64,000 bases of DNA, from NCBI GenBank assembly GCA_016234655.1, contig JACRAU010000033.1:89670-153669 (forward strand), given 5' to 3'. The stretch comes from Betaproteobacteria bacterium. GTDB taxonomy: Bacteria > Pseudomonadota > Gammaproteobacteria > Burkholderiales > Thiobacillaceae. The notes under the pieces were generated by a model, which was not told where the DNA came from, did no database searches, and worked only from the letters and a program-made list of their open reading frames with translations. Below are positions 46,912 to 56,761 of the stretch, piece by piece (position 1 is the stretch's first letter; each line of letters opens with the position of its first letter). Made by a program: the position numbers and the translations under genes.

Positions 46912-47757
46912 ATGACGGCCATGCGGACCCTACAAGGTGCCGGCCTCGGCTTCAGGCGGGACTTGATTCCCGCGCTGAAGGCCGCGGTGCCGTCCACCAT
47001 CGATTTCTTCGAGATCGCGCCGGAGAACTGGATCGATCTCGGCGGCGGCTTCGCGCGCGACCTGCGCGCCTTCACCGAGCGCCATCCCTTCGTCTGCCAC
47101 GGCCTGTCGTTGTCGCTGGGCGGCCTGACGCCGCTGGATGAAATGCTGCTGAAAAAGATCAAGGCCTTCATGGCCGCGCACCAGATCGACTTGTATACCG
47201 AGCACCTGTCCTATTGTTCGGACGACGGCCATCTCTACGACCTGTTGCCGATCCCGTTCACCGAAGAGGCGGTCAAATACGTGGCCGGCCGCATCCGCCG
47301 CGCCCAGGACATCCTGGAGCGGCGCATCGCCATCGAGAACGCCTCGTACTATGTGGCGGCGCCGGTCGCCGAGCTGAGCGAGGTCGAGTTCATCCACGCC
47401 GTATTGAACGAGGCTGATTGCGACCTGCACCTCGACGTGAACAACGTCTACGTCAACAGCGTCAACCACGGCTTCGACCCGGTCGCGTTCCTGCGCCAGA
47501 TGCCGGCCGAGCGCATCGTCTACCTGCATACGGCCGGCCACTACCAAGAGGCCGAAGACCTGATCATCGACACCCACGGCGCCGAGGTGATCGAGCCGGT
47601 CTGGCAACTGCTCGACACGACTTATGCCTTGCTCGGGGTCGCGCCGACCCTGCTCGAGCGCGACTTCAACATCCCGCCCCTGGTCGAGCTGGTGTCCGAG
47701 GTGGCGCGCATCGCCCAATTGCAGGCCAAACACGGCCAGAACGCAAAGGCGGCCTGA
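46912..47757 (+). CDS. bufB: MNIO (DUF692) multinuclear iron oxidase, BufB-like
   Basis: Encodes 281 residues from the ATG at 46912 (an alternative ATG is nine bases on). The TIM-barrel family marks are [63 protein letters not shown] and [10 protein letters not shown]. These supply the His, Asp and Glu ligands for two or three irons. MNIO enzymes modify cysteines of a precursor peptide, here presumably converting EGKCG cysteines to thiooxazoles. It starts eight bases after bufA. Confidence 0.95.
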   Translation: MTAMRTLQGAGLGFRRDLIPALKAAVPSTIDFFEIAPENWIDLGGGFARDLRAFTERHPFVCHGLSLSLGGLTPLDEMLLKKIKAFMAAHQIDLYTEHLSYCSDDGHLYDLLPIPFTEEAVKYVAGRIRRAQDILERRIAIENASYYVAAPVAELSEVEFIHAVLNEADCDLHLDVNNVYVNSVNHGFDPVAFLRQMPAERIVYLHTAGHYQEAEDLIIDTHGAEVIEPVWQLLDTTYALLGVAPTLLERDFNIPPLVELVSEVARIAQLQAKHGQNAKAA

Positions 47758-47761
47758 CGCC

Positions 47762-48508
47762 ATGGAATTCCAGGACTATCAACGCGCCTTCACCGGCCAC
47801 ATCCGCGACCCCAAGGGCGCGCCGCGGCCGAAGGGGGTGCCGGCCCGGCGCATGCGGGTCTACAACGAGCTGCTGTTCAACAACATCGAAGGCTTTCTGC
47901 TCGCCTGCTTTCCGGTCTGCCGCGCGATATTGGGCCAGCGCAAATGGACTCGGCTGGTCCGCGCGTTCTTCCGCGAGCACCGCTGCCATACCCCCTATTT
48001 CCGGCAGATACCGGACGAGTTCCTGAAATACCTGCAAGACGGCTGGCGGCGGCCGGACGACGTGCCCGAGTTCCTACCGGAGCTGGCGCATTACGAGTGG
48101 GTGGAACTGGAGCTGTCGACCTCGGCCCGCGACGAGCGACTCCCCGCCCATGCCCCCGACGGCGACCTGCTGGCCGGCCGGCCCGTGCTCAACCCGGTGC
48201 TGCGGGTGTTGGCCTATCGCTACCCGGTGCACAAGATCGGCCCGCGCCATAAGCCCAAGGCCGCGCCGGAACTGCCGACCTTCCTGTTGGCCTATCGTAG
48301 CGCCGAGTTCGAGGTGCGCTTCGTCCAGATCGATGCCCTGGCCGCGCTGTTGCTGCAAACGCTGGAGGAAAACCCGGCGCTGACCGGGCGGGCGGCCATC
48401 GAATCCCTGGCCTCCGAGCGGCAGGGGGGCGACGCCTGGCTGGTTGCCGGCGCGGCCTTGCTGGGCAATTTACGCGCGGCCGGGGCGATATTAGGCTGCC
48501 GGGCCTGA
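47762..48508 (+). CDS. bufC: DUF2063 partner protein, BufC-like
   Basis: Encodes 248 residues from the ATG at 47762, four bases after the bufB stop. The N-terminal DUF2063 domain has DYQRAFTGHIRD, RMRVYNELLFNNIEGFLLACFPV and FLPELAHYEWVELELS. The C-terminal part has GRPVLNPVLRVLAYRYPVHKIG. In known systems the DUF2063 protein binds the precursor and presents it to the MNIO enzyme. It closes the cluster; phoB starts 69 bases later. Confidence 0.93.
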   Translation: MEFQDYQRAFTGHIRDPKGAPRPKGVPARRMRVYNELLFNNIEGFLLACFPVCRAILGQRKWTRLVRAFFREHRCHTPYFRQIPDEFLKYLQDGWRRPDDVPEFLPELAHYEWVELELSTSARDERLPAHAPDGDLLAGRPVLNPVLRVLAYRYPVHKIGPRHKPKAAPELPTFLLAYRSAEFEVRFVQIDALAALLLQTLEENPALTGRAAIESLASERQGGDAWLVAGAALLGNLRAAGAILGCRA

Positions 48509-48512
48509 GGGT

Positions 48513-48543
48513 TTTCACAAAAGCTTCATGGAAGCGTCATAAC
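48513..48543 (+). promoter_or_regulatory. Pho box, three 11-bp-spaced units
   Basis: TTTCAC (48513), CTTCAT (48524) and CGTCAT (48535) repeat at exactly 11-bp steps, the spacing of PhoB half-sites (CTGTCAT type). They lie 35-65 bases before phoB, so autoregulation by phosphate limitation is likely. Confidence 0.75.
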
Positions 48544-48577
48544 ATGCCCCTGTCGCGCAAACTTTAGGGGAATCGAC

Positions 48578-49264
48578 GTGTCCGCAACCATCCTAGTCGT
48601 CGAAGACGAGCCGGGCATTCAAGAGCTGCTGAAATTCAATCTGGGCCAACACGGGCATGACGTGCTGGTGGCCAACGATTCGGACGAGGCCATGCATAGC
48701 TTGCGCGGCGCCTTGCCCGACCTGATCCTGCTCGACTGGATGTTGCCCGGCCTGCCCGGCGTCGATTTCGCCCGGCGCATCCGTGGCGATCAGCGGCTGA
48801 AGGACATCCCCATCATCATGCTGACCGCCCGGGCCGAAGAGCGCGACAAGGTGCTCGGCCTGGAAACCGGCGCCGACGACTACATCACCAAGCCGTTCAG
48901 CCCCAAGGAGCTGATGGCGCGGATCAAGGCCGTGCTGCGCCGCCGGGCGCCGCAGATGACCGAGGATACGGTCGAGATCGGCGGCCTCAAGCTCGACCCG
49001 GCCAGCCACCGCGTGTTCGGCGGCGAACAGGCGCTCAATCTGGGGCCGACCGAGTTCCGCCTGCTGCACTTCTTCATGACCCACCCCGAGCGGGTCTATT
49101 CGCGTTCGCAACTGCTCGACCAGGTCTGGGGCGACCACGTCTTCGTCGAGGAACGTACCGTGGACGTGCATATCCGCCGCCTGCGCGGGGCCTTGGAGCC
49201 GAGCGGACATGATGGTCTGATCCAGACCGTGCGCGGCGCTGGCTATCGGCTGTCGGCCAACTAA
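48578..49264 (+). CDS. phoB: Phosphate regulon response regulator
   Basis: Encodes 228 residues from a GTG at 48578 with AGGGG upstream. The receiver domain has VVEDEPG, Asp53 in [10 protein letters not shown] and Lys in [11 protein letters not shown]. The winged-helix output domain ends with [18 protein letters not shown] and TVRGAGYRL. It activates genes needed for phosphate capture. phoR follows 40 bases later. Confidence 0.96.
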   Translation: MSATILVVEDEPGIQELLKFNLGQHGHDVLVANDSDEAMHSLRGALPDLILLDWMLPGLPGVDFARRIRGDQRLKDIPIIMLTARAEERDKVLGLETGADDYITKPFSPKELMARIKAVLRRRAPQMTEDTVEIGGLKLDPASHRVFGGEQALNLGPTEFRLLHFFMTHPERVYSRSQLLDQVWGDHVFVEERTVDVHIRRLRGALEPSGHDGLIQTVRGAGYRLSAN

Positions 49265-49303
49265 CATAGAATCTTCTTACTAAAGCAATAGCCAGGTCCG
49301 CGC

Positions 49304-50650
49304 ATGCTCGCCTTCTGGTGGCGGCCACTGAGTATCGTGGCGCTACTCGTCTTCTTCTCGCTGTTGATCGGCACCGTCCTTGGCCGCGTCAGCGGCTTGG
49401 TGGTGCTGAGCCTCGGTCTGGGCTGGGGCCTGTTCCTGCACCTGCGCCAACTCTCCCGCCTGTATGTCTGGCTGGCCAAGCCCGGCCGCTCGATGCCCAA
49501 CGCCGAGGGTTCCTGGGGCGAGGTCTTCTATCGCCTGAACAAGCTGGTGCGCAGCCACCTCGATGCCGAAAACCGGGTCAGCGCCGAACTGGAGCAGATG
49601 CAACAGGCCACCGGCTCGCTGCCCGACGGCGTGGTCATCCTCGATGGGCTCAACAGCATCCTGTGGCTGAACGACGCGGCGCAGGGCATGTTCGGCCTGC
49701 GGCCGGAGCGCGACATCGGCCAGTTCGTCAGCTATCTGGTGCGCAATTCCCGCTTCAACGAATGGCTGGTGGCCGAGGACTACGGCCAGACCCTGACCCT
49801 CGCCGCCCCCGGCGCGCAGGAAAAGACCCTGGTGCTGCGCCTGGTATCGTTGTCGCGCGAGCCGGCAATGAAGATGCTGATCGCGCACGACATCACCGAG
49901 ATCAGCCGGCTGGAGGCCATGCGGCGCGACTTCGTCGCCAACGTGTCGCATGAGCTGCGCACGCCGGTCACCGTCATCGTCGGCTTCCTGGAAACCTTCG
50001 CCGAGATGGAGCAACCCGACCCGGCCCAGTTCAAGCAACACATCGCGCTCCTGCGCGAGCAATCCGAGCGCATACGCCGCCTGGTCGACGACCTGCTGAC
50101 CCTGGCCCGGCTGGAAGGCGACGCCGATGTCAGCGACGAGCCGGTCAACGTGCCGGCCTTGGTCGGCCGGCTGCTCAGCGAGGCGCGCAGCCTGAGCCAC
50201 GGCCAGCACGAAATCAGCGCCGAGGCCGACGGCCGCGCCTGGGTGCTGGGCAGCGAACACGAGATCTACGGCGCCTTCACCAATCTGGTCAGCAACGCCG
50301 TGCGCTACACCCCGGCCGGCGGCCGCATCCACTTGCGCTGGCAAGAACGCGAGGACGGCGGCGTCGAATTCTCGGTGGCCGACAGCGGCGAAGGCATCGA
50401 ACCGCAGCACATCCCGCGCCTGACCGAGCGCTTCTACCGGGTCGATCGCGGCCGTTCGCGCGCCTCCGGCGGCACCGGCCTCGGCCTTGCCATCGTCAAG
50501 CACACCATGCAGCGGCACCAGGGCCGCTTGCGCATCGAAAGCACGGTCGGCAAGGGCAGCACCTTCGCCGCCTGCTTCCCGCCCGAGCGGCTCATCCCGC
50601 CGCCGGTGGCCCCAAGCGTCGACGCAGAGACTCAAGCAGACGCGGCCTGA
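49304..50650 (+). CDS. phoR: Phosphate regulon sensor histidine kinase
   Basis: Encodes 448 residues. Two N-terminal membrane helices (about 5-50), a charged segment and a PAS domain (about 105-200) lead to the kinase: His in FVANVSHELRTPVTVIVGF, ATP-binding NLVSNAVRYTPAGG, DSGEGIEPQHIPRLTERFYRVD and GGTGLGLAIVKH. The architecture fits PhoR, which senses phosphate through PstSCAB and PhoU (not in this window). Its last 59 bases overlap the convergent HIT gene. Confidence 0.96.
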   Translation: MLAFWWRPLSIVALLVFFSLLIGTVLGRVSGLVVLSLGLGWGLFLHLRQLSRLYVWLAKPGRSMPNAEGSWGEVFYRLNKLVRSHLDAENRVSAELEQMQQATGSLPDGVVILDGLNSILWLNDAAQGMFGLRPERDIGQFVSYLVRNSRFNEWLVAEDYGQTLTLAAPGAQEKTLVLRLVSLSREPAMKMLIAHDITEISRLEAMRRDFVANVSHELRTPVTVIVGFLETFAEMEQPDPAQFKQHIALLREQSERIRRLVDDLLTLARLEGDADVSDEPVNVPALVGRLLSEARSLSHGQHEISAEADGRAWVLGSEHEIYGAFTNLVSNAVRYTPAGGRIHLRWQEREDGGVEFSVADSGEGIEPQHIPRLTERFYRVDRGRSRASGGTGLGLAIVKHTMQRHQGRLRIESTVGKGSTFAACFPPERLIPPPVAPSVDAETQADAA

Positions 50651-51017
50651 GATTCTCGACCGGCCGCGTCGTCCCGGCGCGTTTCGCCGCCGCCCAAATC
50701 GCATCCGGAAAGTGCGGGTCGTCGGCAAAGCGCGGGATCACATGCCAGTGCAGGTGCGGCACCATGTTGCCCAGGCTGGCGAGGTTGACCTTGTCGGGCT
50801 GCACGACCTCCCGTACCGCCGCCTCCACCGCGAACACCACGTCCATCAGGCGTTGCCGGTCCTGTTCGGGCAGGTCGGTCATCTCTTTGGCGTGGGCGTT
50901 GAGGATGACGCGGCAGAAGCCGGGGTAGGCGGGGTCGTCGACGAGGATGACTCGGCAGAAGTCATCCTGCCAGAGGAGGTCTTCGTTGGTTGGGGTGCAG
51001 AGGGGGCAGGGCGGCAT
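50592..51017 (-). CDS. HIT family nucleotide-binding protein
   Basis: Encodes 141 residues from the ATG at 51017. The histidine triad HLHWHVIPRF (about residue 90) is intact and the N-terminal CPLC may hold zinc. HIT proteins hydrolyse or transfer AMP/nucleotidyl groups; the exact substrate is unknown. No strong Shine-Dalgarno is visible. Its 3' end overlaps the phoR 3' end by 59 bases. Confidence 0.9.
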   Translation of the reverse strand: MPPCPLCTPTNEDLLWQDDFCRVILVDDPAYPGFCRVILNAHAKEMTDLPEQDRQRLMDVVFAVEAAVREVVQPDKVNLASLGNMVPHLHWHVIPRFADDPHFPDAIWAAAKRAGTTRPVENLRPRLLESLRRRLGPPAAG

Positions 51018-51356
51018 AGAGGTATCGCTTTGGCTAATAAATTGAGCCGGGCAGTCAGTGATGTTGGCTATTTCCAGCTCTAAAAATTGCTGGCATGCGA
51101 GTCGAGTATATATGGGCTTAAAGTGGCGCTGTAGGCAACTCACAGCATCTTGGGGTATTCAGCGCCGTTGGCCGGGGGCGCCCGGCGGCGCGTCACTTTC
51201 TTTGCTCGCGCAAGAAAAGTAACCAGTTGCCGGGCTGCCCCCGGCCGTAGGCCTGCCGTGAACCAAATACTCTACGTAATTTGTGCGGCCTGCCAATAAA
51301 GTCAGGTTTGTTGTTGGATTGCCGCGCCCCTTGCGGGGCTCGCAATGACGGCCGGG
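51018..51356. repeat. Gene-free stretch holding two dispersed repeats
   Basis: No gene was recognised in these 339 bases. Two palindromic pieces belong to repeat families common in proteobacteria: one contains ACTTTCTTTGCTCGCGCAAG and AAAAGTAACC (about 51192-51223); the other contains GGATTGCCGCGCCCCTTGCG followed by GGGCTCGCAATGACGG (about 51317-51352). Confidence 0.5.
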
Positions 51357-54300
51357 TTAGAGCAGCACCCGCTCGATGCCCCCCTGATTGGCCTGCTCAA
51401 TAAACCCCTGCATCCACGTCTCCCCAAACCGATGCCGCGCCATCTCGATAATCAGATAGTCGGCCTCGACCCCGGCCTCCGCCTCGTATCGACTCAAACC
51501 TTGCAGGCAAGACGGGCAAGAGGTCAGCAGCTTGACCGTGGCCTCGCCCTCGCCGCGCAGTTCGCCGGCGACCCGCTGGATCTCTTCGGCCTTGCGGAAA
51601 CGGACCTGGGTGGCGATGTCGGGTCGGGCGGCGGCGAAGCTGCCGGATTCGCCGCAGCAGCGCTCGGACAGCTTCACCTCGGCGCCGAGCAGGGTCTTGG
51701 CGGTGGCGATCGGGTTGTGCTGCTTCATCGGGCTGTGGCACGGGTCGTGGAACATGTACTTGGTGCCGGGCACGCCTTCCAACGTGACACCTTTCTCCAG
51801 CATGAATTCGTGGATGTCGAGCAGGCGGCAGCCGGGGAATATCTTGTCGAACTGGTAGTCCTTCAACTGGTCGAGACAGGTGCCGCAGGACACGATCACG
51901 GTCTTGATGTCGAGGTAGTTCAGGGTGTTGGCGACGCGGTGGAACAGCACGCGGTTGGACGCGGTGATGGCCTCGCCCTGGTCGCGCCGGCCGCCGGCGG
52001 TCTGCGGGTAGCCGCAGCAGAGTTGGCCGGGCGGCAGCACGGTCTGTACGCCGAGCTCAAAGAGCCAGGCCATGGTCGCCAGGCCCACTTGCGAGAACAG
52101 GCGCTCGGAGCCGCAGCCGGGGAAGTAGAACACCGCCTCGGTATCCTCGGTCACCTTGGTCGGGTTGCGCAGGATGGGCACCACCTTGCTGTCGTTGAGG
52201 CCGAGCAGGGCGCGCGCGGTCTTGCTCGGCAACTTGTCGGGCAGGGGCCGGTTGAGGAAGTGGATGACCTGGGCCACCGGTGCGGCGCGGCCGACGGTGG
52301 CCGGCGGCTGGCGCAGGTCCTTCTTGCCTAGGCCCAGGCGCTTGATCAGCGTGTGGCCTAGGCGCTGGGCCTGGTAGCCCCACTCGATGGCGGCCTTGCG
52401 TGTCGCGTCGATCACCCGCTCGGAGCTGGCGTTGAGGAAGAACAGGGCCAGGGCCGAGCCGGGGCTGAATCGCTTCTGGCCCTGTTCGCGCAGGAAGTTG
52501 CGCATGGCGACCGAGACATCGCCGAAGTCGATGGCGACCGGACAGGGGTTCACGCATTTGTGGCAGACCGTGCAGTGGTCCGCCACGTCGTTGAATTCGT
52601 CGAAGTGCTTGAGCGAGATGCCGCGCCGGGTCTGCTCCTCGTACAGGAAGGCCTCGATCAAGAGCGAGGTGCCGAGAATCTTGTTGCGCGGGCTGTAGAG
52701 CAGATTGGCGCGCGGCACGTGGGTGTTGCACACCGGCTTGCACTTGCCGCAGCGCAGGCAGTCCTTGATCGAGTCGGCGATGGCGCCGATCTCCGACTGC
52801 TCCATGATCAGCGATTCCAGTTCCAGCAGCGAGAACGACGGCGTGTAGGCATTGCGCAGGTCGGCCTCGCGTTCGAGCTTGCCCCGGTTGAAATGGCCCT
52901 CGGGGTCGACCCGTCGCTTGTAGGCGGCGAAGGCGGACAGCGCCTCGTCGCTGAGGAATTCCAGCTTGGTGATGCCGATGCCGTGTTCGCCCGAGATCAC
53001 GCCGCCCAGGTCGACCGCCAGTTGCATGATGCGGTGCACCGCCGCGTTGGCGGTTTGCAGCATCGCGTAGTCGTCGGAGTTGACCGGGATGTTGGTGTGC
53101 ACGTTGCCGTCGCCGGCGTGCATGTGCAGCGCGACGAAGACGCGGCCCTTGAGCACGCGCTGGTGGATGGCCTCGCACGCGGCCAGCACCGGCTCGTATT
53201 CGCGGCCGGTGAAGATTTCGCGCAGCGCGTTGCGTATCTCGCGCCGCCAGGAGACGCGTTCTTCCTTCAATTGCAGTTGGCGGAATACCGCCTCTTCGGC
53301 CAGGCGGTCGAGCAGGTCTTGCCAACGGGTGCGCACGCGGCCGAGCAGTTCCAGCGCGCGGCCGCGCCGTTCCTCGGTCCGGATCGGGTCGGCGCTGGTG
53401 TCCTCGTCCTCGGCCAGCGGCAACGCGCCGCGCAGGAAGGGCTCCAGCGCGTCGAGCATGGCCAGCTTGTTCTTGATCGACAGCTCGATGTTGATGCGCT
53501 CGACGCCGTCGGTGTAGTCGGCCATGCGCGGCAGCGGGATGACCACGTCCTCGTTGATCTTGAACGCGTTGGTGTGGGCGGCGATGGCCGCGGTGCGGGC
53601 GCGGTCGAGCCAGAACTTGCGCCGGGTCTCGGCGCTGACCGCGACGAAGCCCTCGCCGCCGCGCGCGTTGGCGAACTGCACGATGCGGCTGGCGGCCTCG
53701 CCCACGGCGGCCTCATCGTCGCCGGCCAGGTCGGCCAGCAGCACCATGTTCGGCCGGCCGGGCCGGTTGGCCTTGGTCGCGTAGCCCACCGCCTTCACGT
53801 AGCGGGCGTCCAGGTGTTCCAGGCCGGCCAGCAGCGTGCCGCCGGGCCGGGTGTCGAGGAAGTCCTTCACCTCGACGATGGCCGGCACCGCCTCGTGCGC
53901 GGTGCCGAAAAATTCCAGGCAGACCGTGCGCACGTGGGCCGGCATGCGATGCAGGATGAAGCTGGCCTCGACGATCAGGCCGTCGCAACCTTCCTTTTGC
54001 ACGCCGGGCAGGCCGGCGAGGAATTTGTCGGTGACATCCTTGCCCAGGCCCTGCTTGCGAAACAGGCTGCCGGGCACCTCGATGATCTCGGGTCGGCCCT
54101 TGGGCCGGCCGTCGGCATCGAAGCGGCGCAGCTCGAAGCGGGCGGTCGCGGCGTCGTGGATCTTGCCCAGGTTGTGATCGAGTCGGACGACCTCTAGCCA
54201 GTCTGCCTGCGGCGTCACCATCTTCCACGACACCAGGTTGTCTACCGCCGTGCCCCAGAGCACGGCCTTCTTGCCGCCGGCGTTCATCGCGACGTTGCCG

Positions 54301-55118
54301 CCGATGCAGGAGGCGTCGGCCGAGGTCGGATCGACCGCGAAGGCCAGGCCGGCGCGCTCGGCCGCCTCCATCACCCGGCGGGTGACCACGCCGGCGCCGC
54401 AGGTGATGACCGGCGTGGTCGCGCCGTGGCCGGGCAGCACGCGTTGCTCGATGGCGGACAGCGCATCGAGTTTTTCGGTATTGATGACGGCGGAGCGCCG
54501 GGTCAGCGGCACGGCGCCGCCGGTATAGCCGGTGCCGCCGCCGCGCGGGATCAGGGTCAGGCCGAGGGCGGACAGCTCGCGCACCAGGGCCGGGATTTCG
54601 TCCGCGCTGTCCGGCGTCAATACCACGAAGGGGTATTCCACGCGCCAGTCGGTCGCGTCGGTCACGTGCGATACCCGGGTCAGGCCGTCGAAGCCGATGT
54701 TGTCGCGCCGGGTGTGGCGCGCCAGGCGATGCAGAATTTCTCGCCGCAGGTGGGCGGTTTCCTCGAAGCAGCCGGCGAAGCGCTCGACCGCCTGGCTGGC
54801 CAGTTCGATCACGCGGCCAACCTTGGCATTGCCTTGGCGGCGTTTTTCAATCTCGGCCAGACGGTGTTCCAGCGCGCCGACCAGCATCTGCCGCCGCTTG
54901 GGGTTGGCCAGCAGATCGTCTTCCAGGTAGGGGTTGCGCGAGACTACCCAGATATCGCCCAGCACCTCGAACAGCATCCGGGCCGAGCGGCCGGTGCGGC
55001 GCTCGCCGCGCAGCTCCTCGATCAGCGTCCAGCCTTCGGCACCGAGCAGGCGGCGGATGATCTCCCGGTCGGAGAAGGAGGTGTAGTTGTAGGGGATCTC
55101 GCGGATGCGTTCGGTCAT
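51357..55118 (-). CDS. Giant DUF3683 / FAD-linked oxidase / Fe-S oxidoreductase fusion
   Basis: Encodes 1253 residues. Order: DUF3683 N-terminal domain (about 1-120), FAD-binding FAD_binding_4 domain (about 150-300, [16 protein letters not shown]), FAD-oxidase C-terminal domain (about 400-770, ending near [17 protein letters not shown]), an 8Fe-8S-like domain with [11 protein letters not shown] and [13 protein letters not shown] (about 785-880), and two CCG domains with [11 protein letters not shown] and [14 protein letters not shown]. The layout resembles D-lactate or glycolate dehydrogenases fused to a GlpC-like subunit. The electron acceptor is probably quinone. Substrate unknown. Confidence 0.9.
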   Translation of the reverse strand: MTERIREIPYNYTSFSDREIIRRLLGAEGWTLIEELRGERRTGRSARMLFEVLGDIWVVSRNPYLEDDLLANPKRRQMLVGALEHRLAEIEKRRQGNAKVGRVIELASQAVERFAGCFEETAHLRREILHRLARHTRRDNIGFDGLTRVSHVTDATDWRVEYPFVVLTPDSADEIPALVRELSALGLTLIPRGGGTGYTGGAVPLTRRSAVINTEKLDALSAIEQRVLPGHGATTPVITCGAGVVTRRVMEAAERAGLAFAVDPTSADASCIGGNVAMNAGGKKAVLWGTAVDNLVSWKMVTPQADWLEVVRLDHNLGKIHDAATARFELRRFDADGRPKGRPEIIEVPGSLFRKQGLGKDVTDKFLAGLPGVQKEGCDGLIVEASFILHRMPAHVRTVCLEFFGTAHEAVPAIVEVKDFLDTRPGGTLLAGLEHLDARYVKAVGYATKANRPGRPNMVLLADLAGDDEAAVGEAASRIVQFANARGGEGFVAVSAETRRKFWLDRARTAAIAAHTNAFKINEDVVIPLPRMADYTDGVERINIELSIKNKLAMLDALEPFLRGALPLAEDEDTSADPIRTEERRGRALELLGRVRTRWQDLLDRLAEEAVFRQLQLKEERVSWRREIRNALREIFTGREYEPVLAACEAIHQRVLKGRVFVALHMHAGDGNVHTNIPVNSDDYAMLQTANAAVHRIMQLAVDLGGVISGEHGIGITKLEFLSDEALSAFAAYKRRVDPEGHFNRGKLEREADLRNAYTPSFSLLELESLIMEQSEIGAIADSIKDCLRCGKCKPVCNTHVPRANLLYSPRNKILGTSLLIEAFLYEEQTRRGISLKHFDEFNDVADHCTVCHKCVNPCPVAIDFGDVSVAMRNFLREQGQKRFSPGSALALFFLNASSERVIDATRKAAIEWGYQAQRLGHTLIKRLGLGKKDLRQPPATVGRAAPVAQVIHFLNRPLPDKLPSKTARALLGLNDSKVVPILRNPTKVTEDTEAVFYFPGCGSERLFSQVGLATMAWLFELGVQTVLPPGQLCCGYPQTAGGRRDQGEAITASNRVLFHRVANTLNYLDIKTVIVSCGTCLDQLKDYQFDKIFPGCRLLDIHEFMLEKGVTLEGVPGTKYMFHDPCHSPMKQHNPIATAKTLLGAEVKLSERCCGESGSFAAARPDIATQVRFRKAEEIQRVAGELRGEGEATVKLLTSCPSCLQGLSRYEAEAGVEADYLIIEMARHRFGETWMQGFIEQANQGGIERVLL

Positions 55119-55126
55119 GGTCGGCG

Positions 55127-55202
55127 TGGGAGGCCCGTCCTCGGGCCGAATCTCGGTGTGCCGCAGCCTATTGTTCGCGGCGAGGACGCCGCTCCTACGG
55201 AG
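55127..55202. repeat. REP-like repeat (GTGGGAGGCC type)
   Basis: GTGGGAGGCCCGTCCTCGGG starts the element, and GCGGCGAGGACGCCGCTCCT followed by ACGGAG ends it. It resembles the dispersed GTAGGAGCGGC palindromes of gamma- and betaproteobacteria. A related copy is at 56687-56752. Confidence 0.65.
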
Positions 55203-55251
55203 GCAATGGGGTGCGCGGTAAAGCCGTGATTTTACTTGGCCGGCGCGGCTT

Positions 55252-55965
55252 TTATAAGCCCAGGCCGGACAGGGCCTTGAGCATCGCTTGGGACAGGCCC
55301 GCGGCCGAGGCGGGGTTTTGGCCGGTGAACAATTGCCGATCCTGCACCACGTGGGCCTGGCCCGGCGGCGCGAAGGAGAGTTCGGCGCCCAATTCAGCCA
55401 GGCGTTCGGCCAAGAGCCAGGGCAGGCGTTCGGCCAGGCCGGCTAGGCGCTCTTCTTCGGGCGAGAAGCAGGTCATGCGCTGGCCGGCGAACAACCAGCG
55501 GCCGGCCTGCCCGGCCGGCAGCAGGCCGGCCGGGCCGTGGCAGATCGCGCCGATCAGGCCGCCCTGGGCATGAGTTAGGCCGACCAGGCGGCCGATATTC
55601 GCGTCGCCGGCCAGGTCGGCCACCGGGCCGTGGCCGCCGGGGAAGAAAATCGCATCGTAAATCCGCGCTTGTTCGGCCAGGGTCTCGGCCGACAGCGGCG
55701 CGCGCCAATCGGGCAGCGCGGCCAGCGCCCGGTTCAGCCGGGCGGGCCGCTCAGGGTCGTCGAGGTGGAATTCGGGGGCGAGGCACAGGGCATCGAGCAC
55801 GGCCGGACGGCCGCGCGGCGTGGCGATTTCGATCGCGTGGCCGGCCCGGCGGAAGGCCTCGTAAGGCGGAATGAATTCCTGCGCCCAAAACCCGGTGGCC
55901 ATTTCATGGTCGTCGCTTAGGTGCAATGTACCGGCCGAGCTGAGTACAAAAAGGATGCGGGCCAT
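55252..55965 (-). CDS. DJ-1/PfpI family protein (class I glutamine amidotransferase-like)
   Basis: Encodes 237 residues from the ATG at 55965 (an alternative ATG is 33 bases upstream). It starts [18 protein letters not shown] and carries the nucleophile elbow [11 protein letters not shown] with the active Cys (about residue 150) and the preceding [12 protein letters not shown]. The layout is that of Hsp31/PfpI-like glyoxalase III or protease-like proteins. Its role cannot be fixed from sequence; detoxification of methylglyoxal is possible. Confidence 0.85.
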   Translation of the reverse strand: MARILFVLSSAGTLHLSDDHEMATGFWAQEFIPPYEAFRRAGHAIEIATPRGRPAVLDALCLAPEFHLDDPERPARLNRALAALPDWRAPLSAETLAEQARIYDAIFFPGGHGPVADLAGDANIGRLVGLTHAQGGLIGAICHGPAGLLPAGQAGRWLFAGQRMTCFSPEEERLAGLAERLPWLLAERLAELGAELSFAPPGQAHVVQDRQLFTGQNPASAAGLSQAMLKALSGLGL

Positions 55966-56014
55966 GGCGTGGGCAGGGGTAAAATGCCGGCAAATCAAAT
56001 TACGCCAAGTCTAC

Positions 56015-56410
56015 ATGATCGGTCTTCTCATCGTCGCCCACGGCACCTTGGGCGAAAGCCTTCTCGAATGCGCCACCTATGTCATGGGCAGCCCGCCGCC
56101 GAACCTGCTGGCGCTGGATGTGCGCGATTGTTCCAACACCGGCGAGATCGTCGCGGTCGCGCGCGCGCAACTGGCCAAGCTGGAGGCCGGCGACGGCGTG
56201 CTGGTGCTGGCCGACATCTACGGCGCCACGCCCTGCAATACCTTGTGTCAATTGATCGAGCCCGGCCGGGTCGAGCTGGTGGCCGGGGTAAATCTGCCGA
56301 TGCTGCTCAAGGTGCTGACCTATCGCAACGAACCCTTGCCGGCCCTGGCCGAGCGGGCGCTGCATGGCGGCCACGACGGCATTTTTCGGGTGACGCACTG
56401 CCATGCTTGA
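56015..56410 (+). CDS. PTS mannose-type EIIA domain protein
   Basis: Encodes 131 residues from the ATG at 56015. The phosphoacceptor His9 lies in LLIVAHGTLG, and GVLVLADIYGATPCNT and LVAGVNLPMLLKVL complete the EIIA-Man fold. No EIIB, EIIC or EIID genes are nearby, so this is probably a regulatory PTS rather than a sugar importer. The end overlaps the HPr gene by eight bases. Confidence 0.93.
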   Translation: MIGLLIVAHGTLGESLLECATYVMGSPPPNLLALDVRDCSNTGEIVAVARAQLAKLEAGDGVLVLADIYGATPCNTLCQLIEPGRVELVAGVNLPMLLKVLTYRNEPLPALAERALHGGHDGIFRVTHCHA

Positions 56411-56672
56411 GCGCGAGGTCGAGATCGTCAACAAACTGGGCCTGCATGCGCGGGCCTCGGCCAAGCTGACCAAGCTGGCGAGCGAGTACGCGTCCGAGGT
56501 CTGGCTCGCGCGCGATGCGCGGCGCGTCAACGCCAAGAGCATCATGGGCGTGATGATGCTGGCGGCCTCCAGGGGCACGCGCCTGAAGCTGGAGGTTTCC
56601 GGGCCCGACGAGGCGCAGGCCATCGCGGCCTTGGCCGCCTTGGTCGAGGACAAATTCGGTGAGGGGGAGTGA
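56403..56672 (+). CDS. ptsH: Phosphocarrier protein HPr
   Basis: Encodes 89 residues. His15 in KLGLHARAS is the site phosphorylated by EI, and Ser46 in NAKSIMGVMML is the site targeted by HPr kinase. It passes phosphate to EIIA. ptsI follows after a REP-like repeat. Confidence 0.96.
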   Translation: MLEREVEIVNKLGLHARASAKLTKLASEYASEVWLARDARRVNAKSIMGVMMLAASRGTRLKLEVSGPDEAQAIAALAALVEDKFGEGE

Positions 56673-56686
56673 GCGTGGCATGGCAC

Positions 56687-56752
56687 GGTAGGAGGCCCGT
56701 CCTCGGGCCGAAACATTCGCGGCCGAGAGGCCACTCCCACGTTGCGCGTCCC
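56687..56752. repeat. REP-like repeat between ptsH and ptsI
   Basis: GGTAGGAGGCCCGTCCTCGG starts it and GAGAGGCCACTCCCACG ends it; related to the copy at 55127-55202. Confidence 0.6.
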
Positions 56753-56761
56753 TAGCCCGCC

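Noticed and set aside
46563..47171. Cys/Arg-rich open frame antisense to the bufferin precursor
   Set aside because: Cysteine richness is a mirror effect of the GC-rich Lys/Gly/Cys repeats in bufA; no start signal.
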